Shown here one piece after another: positions 62,113 through 64,000 of a stretch of 64,000 bases of DNA. The position numbers were made by a program, and so were the translations under genes. Where the stretch lies: NCBI GenBank assembly GCA_963691705.1, contig OY829545.1, forward strand, positions 44,379,475 to 44,443,474, written 5' to 3'. The notes under the pieces are model-generated. The model did not search any database and was not told where the DNA came from. It was given only the letters and a program-made list of their open reading frames with translations. How positions within the stretch are numbered: position 1 is the stretch's first letter; the number at the start of each line of letters is the position of its first letter. Source of the stretch: Viola odorata (lineage: Eukaryota > Streptophyta > Magnoliopsida > Malpighiales > Violaceae).

Positions 62113-63125
62113 TCATCCAAGTATAGCATTATAGGGCAGATTTACGTCCACGACCAGGAATAGCAGCTCCTCTGACCGCTTGGAGGTATCCTCTCTAAAG
62201 TACACTAGCAGGGTGGTTACCCCAGTCACTGGGATTGGGACTCTGTCTACTCCAATTATGGGCTTCTTGCAAGGCATTAACTCGCTATCGGGGCGCTTCA
62301 TAAGGTTGTAAGCCTCCAATGAGAATAAGTTCACAGCACTACCGTTGTCAACGAGAGTTCTTCTAACTCCGTGACTAGCGATAATGGGTGTGACCACTAG
62401 CGCATCATTGTATGGATAAATAACGCCTTTCTCGTCCTCTTCAGAAAAGGATAACACCATTCGATCTAGAGCACTTATCGCTTCGATTTTTACTAACGCG
62501 CCCTCTCGCTTCCGCTTCTCTCCTGTCGCGGGCGCCAATTGTGCTGGTTCGTCTAGGTAGGGTGTGCCTCCGGCTATGATATTGATGATAGGGACATCAT
62601 CGTCATCAACCATAAGTGTCTCCCTACCTCTCCCCACAGGGGTAGCATTATTTCCTGGAGCGCGAGGAGGTACCTGTCTGTTATCAGTCGCTCTATCCGT
62701 CGGGTTGTTCCTGGCTTCCTCTCTTACCTTAGTGGCAAATTCACCGAGATAACCATCCTCTACTAGACGTTCTATCGCTAGTTTTAATTCTCTGCATACT
62801 TCCGTGGAGTGTCCCTTACCTTTGTGAGTGAAACTTGCAGAAGGCATTTTTCCTTCCTCCTATGATGACTCCAGGCTTAACGGGGGCTAGCTAACGAATG
62901 GGTAGGTTCCGCAATCGCTAATATTTCCGCTCTTGGTAAAATAAGGGAGGGAAGGTCCGGGTCATAAATTCGGCCCTTGGGAGGATCTCCTTGTCGCCGC
63001 GTTGGCGAGTTGCCAAACTTTCCCCTCGAAAAGTTGCCTCTTCACCGGTTGGAGGTCTTGGGAATATGATCTTTTCGCTGAGCGTAATCGTCGATAAAAA
63101 GATCCTCTCAAGTTTTGGTGGTAGA
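62113..63125 (-). pseudogene. pro: Tat element 2 protease and end of gag
   Basis: 62847-62113 reads GKGHSTEVCRELKLAIERLV (end of the CCHC-like site), then the linker (RETLMVDDDDVPIINIIAGG) and the protease: LVVTPIIASHGVRRTLVDNG, SAVNLFSLEAYNLMKRPD and ELLFLVVDVNLPYNAILG. DNGS is the same active-site variant as in the other elements. 62850-63125 is gag in broken frames (RKDHIPK-like and DDYAQR near 63080). Homology stops near 63125, so the capsid part is not present. Confidence 0.8.
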
Positions 63126-64000
63126 TTGATGGTTTATTTTCAATGTTTTATCTTCTCTTTTATTATTAATTGAGATGATAATTATGCTACTTTGAGCTTG
63201 TTTCCTTCCTATTTTGCTTTTCAGGCTTAATAATCGTTAATTGAGGAAAAGGAACGAAAAGCTTGAAGATCAGAGCCAAAAACAATCATTCAGTGTTGGA
63301 ATTTTGATTTCAGCCTACTGCCTTCCGAGTTTGGTCTCTTCGTCCCAGGGCCACTTCACCATTTTGCCGAAATCAGCTCTTCTCGAGGCCTTGACATGAA
63401 GCGACCTGTCAGAGTTCCAGCCTGGACAGCACTGGGCGTATTTTTGTATTTAATTTGTGAGTGCTGGTTCAGCCAGCCTGGAACCTGGAGGACTTGAGCA
63501 CGAGTGTTAGTGCTTGGATTCCCTCTTCCACCTTGCAGAAGCACCAAGGGGACATCAATGGAAGAATGATAGAAACATTCCCTTTGCATTATTCAAAGAT
63601 TATTCTCTCCAAAAGTAAAGTAGTGCCCAGCACCAGCCTGGTATGGCAGCACATGCTGCAATTATTTTATGGTGAAGGCTGGACCTTTGAAGTCTATCAG
63701 AGGAGAAGAAGAATGGCTATTAATATAACAACGAAGCAAAGGAAAATGGGGGGTTCGAAGAGAGAAAAATCAGCACTTCTCATATTTTTCCAGTTTTATT
63801 TCCAGCTTTGCTTTGTAATTTTCGGATTTAAACTTATTTTGCTATTTTGATTATGTATTGTACCTAAGCACTCGGTTCCTGGTAGGGATCAAGAGATTGG
63901 CTGGTATGTTGCTTGTGAGACTTATTTGAGCTTAATAGAAATGAATTTCATATTTCTCTCCTTTTTGTTTTAACTTTAAACTTGTCTTTGTTAATTTTTG
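63126..64000. other. Unidentified sequence at the window end
   Basis: No homology with the Tat family or with any other part of the window is seen. A/T-rich DNA (63130-63230) is followed by mixed sequence. A 129-codon frame (63461-63850) has a hydrophobic end but no recognisable domain and is not called. This is either a further nested element whose body lies beyond the window or a deletion junction. Confidence 0.3.

Larger units (their letters stand above)
49806..63125 (-). mobile_element. Second Tat-lineage element of the same family, rearranged (Tat element 2)
   Basis: It has the same layout as 27435-43387: 3' LTR on the left, antisense genes on the plus strand (p1 50537, p2 51412, p3 start 52334, p4 end about 57109), a convergent repeat array (58000-58510), then integrase, RNase H, RT, protease and partial gag on the minus strand (58611-63125). 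About 3.3 kb of other DNA replaces the middle of the antisense region (52786-56120). The right part of gag and the 5' LTR are missing from 63125. It is more diverged and decayed than Tat element 1, so it is older or from another subfamily. Confidence 0.85.

Noticed and set aside
63461..63850. 129-codon frame near the window end
   Set aside because: No domain recognised, no homologue in the window and no supporting signals.
1..64000. Host protein-coding or tRNA/rRNA genes
   Set aside because: Every recognisable protein in the window belongs to a transposable element, and no cloverleaf-type tRNA gene or rRNA sequence was recognised on either strand.

Overview
The window is plant nuclear DNA, most likely from a flowering plant with many Ogre/Tat-type retrotransposons (a eudicot is my guess; the species cannot be told). 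I find no host gene. Nearly everything is retrotransposon sequence in a nest of at least four levels. The evidence is plant-type Ty3/gypsy and Ty1/copia polyprotein domains, plant LINE reverse transcriptase, plant TATA boxes, GT-AG introns, and exact 5-bp target-site duplications (TSDs).

Layout. 1-4640 holds decayed minus-strand retroelement remnants. 4640-7394 is a minus-strand LINE fragment (copy A) carrying a non-coding LTR-like insert. 7395-23280 is a plus-strand Ogre-like element: end of the 5' LTR, tRNA-type primer site, a DUF7745-like ORF1, gag with an internal tandem duplication, protease, a G-patch-like segment, an intron, RT, two RNase H domains, integrase, a long repeat-rich 3' UTR, and the start of the 3' LTR. 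23285-25971 is LINE copy B with the same insert. It continues at 45627-45778 because a minus-strand solo LTR of the Ogre-like family (25972-45626, TSD CTAAC) splits its RT. That solo LTR is itself split by a complete Tat-lineage element (27435-43387, TSD ATACG). A Ty1/copia element on the minus strand (45779 to about 49805) interrupts the LINE and is split in gag by a second, older Tat element of the same family (49806 to about 63125). The second Tat element has about 3.3 kb of its antisense region replaced by Athila-like DNA. 63125-64000 is unidentified.

Most interesting system. Both Tat elements carry, between integrase and the 3' LTR, a cassette of genes on the strand opposite to gag-pol. 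I call them p1 to p4. p1 (about 125 aa) is helical. p2 (about 142 aa) has a Pro/Ser-rich start, a basic patch and an acidic tail. p3 and p4 are two tandem paralogues, each with a 'putative gypsy type transposon' (PF04195-like) N-domain, a Pro/Ser-rich linker and a C-terminal coiled coil, with short GT-AG introns. In the complete element each gene has its own TATA-like box, several have a CACGTG G-box upstream and several an AATAAA downstream. p1 and p2 are intact in both elements, although both gag-pol regions have stops and frameshifts. The p4 and gag-pol transcription units converge on an array of about 80-bp repeats. Extra antisense ORFs are known in Tat elements; the four-unit organisation with separate promoters and two paralogues is what deserves study.

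All similarity statements come from reading translated sequence and recalling families. No database search was run.
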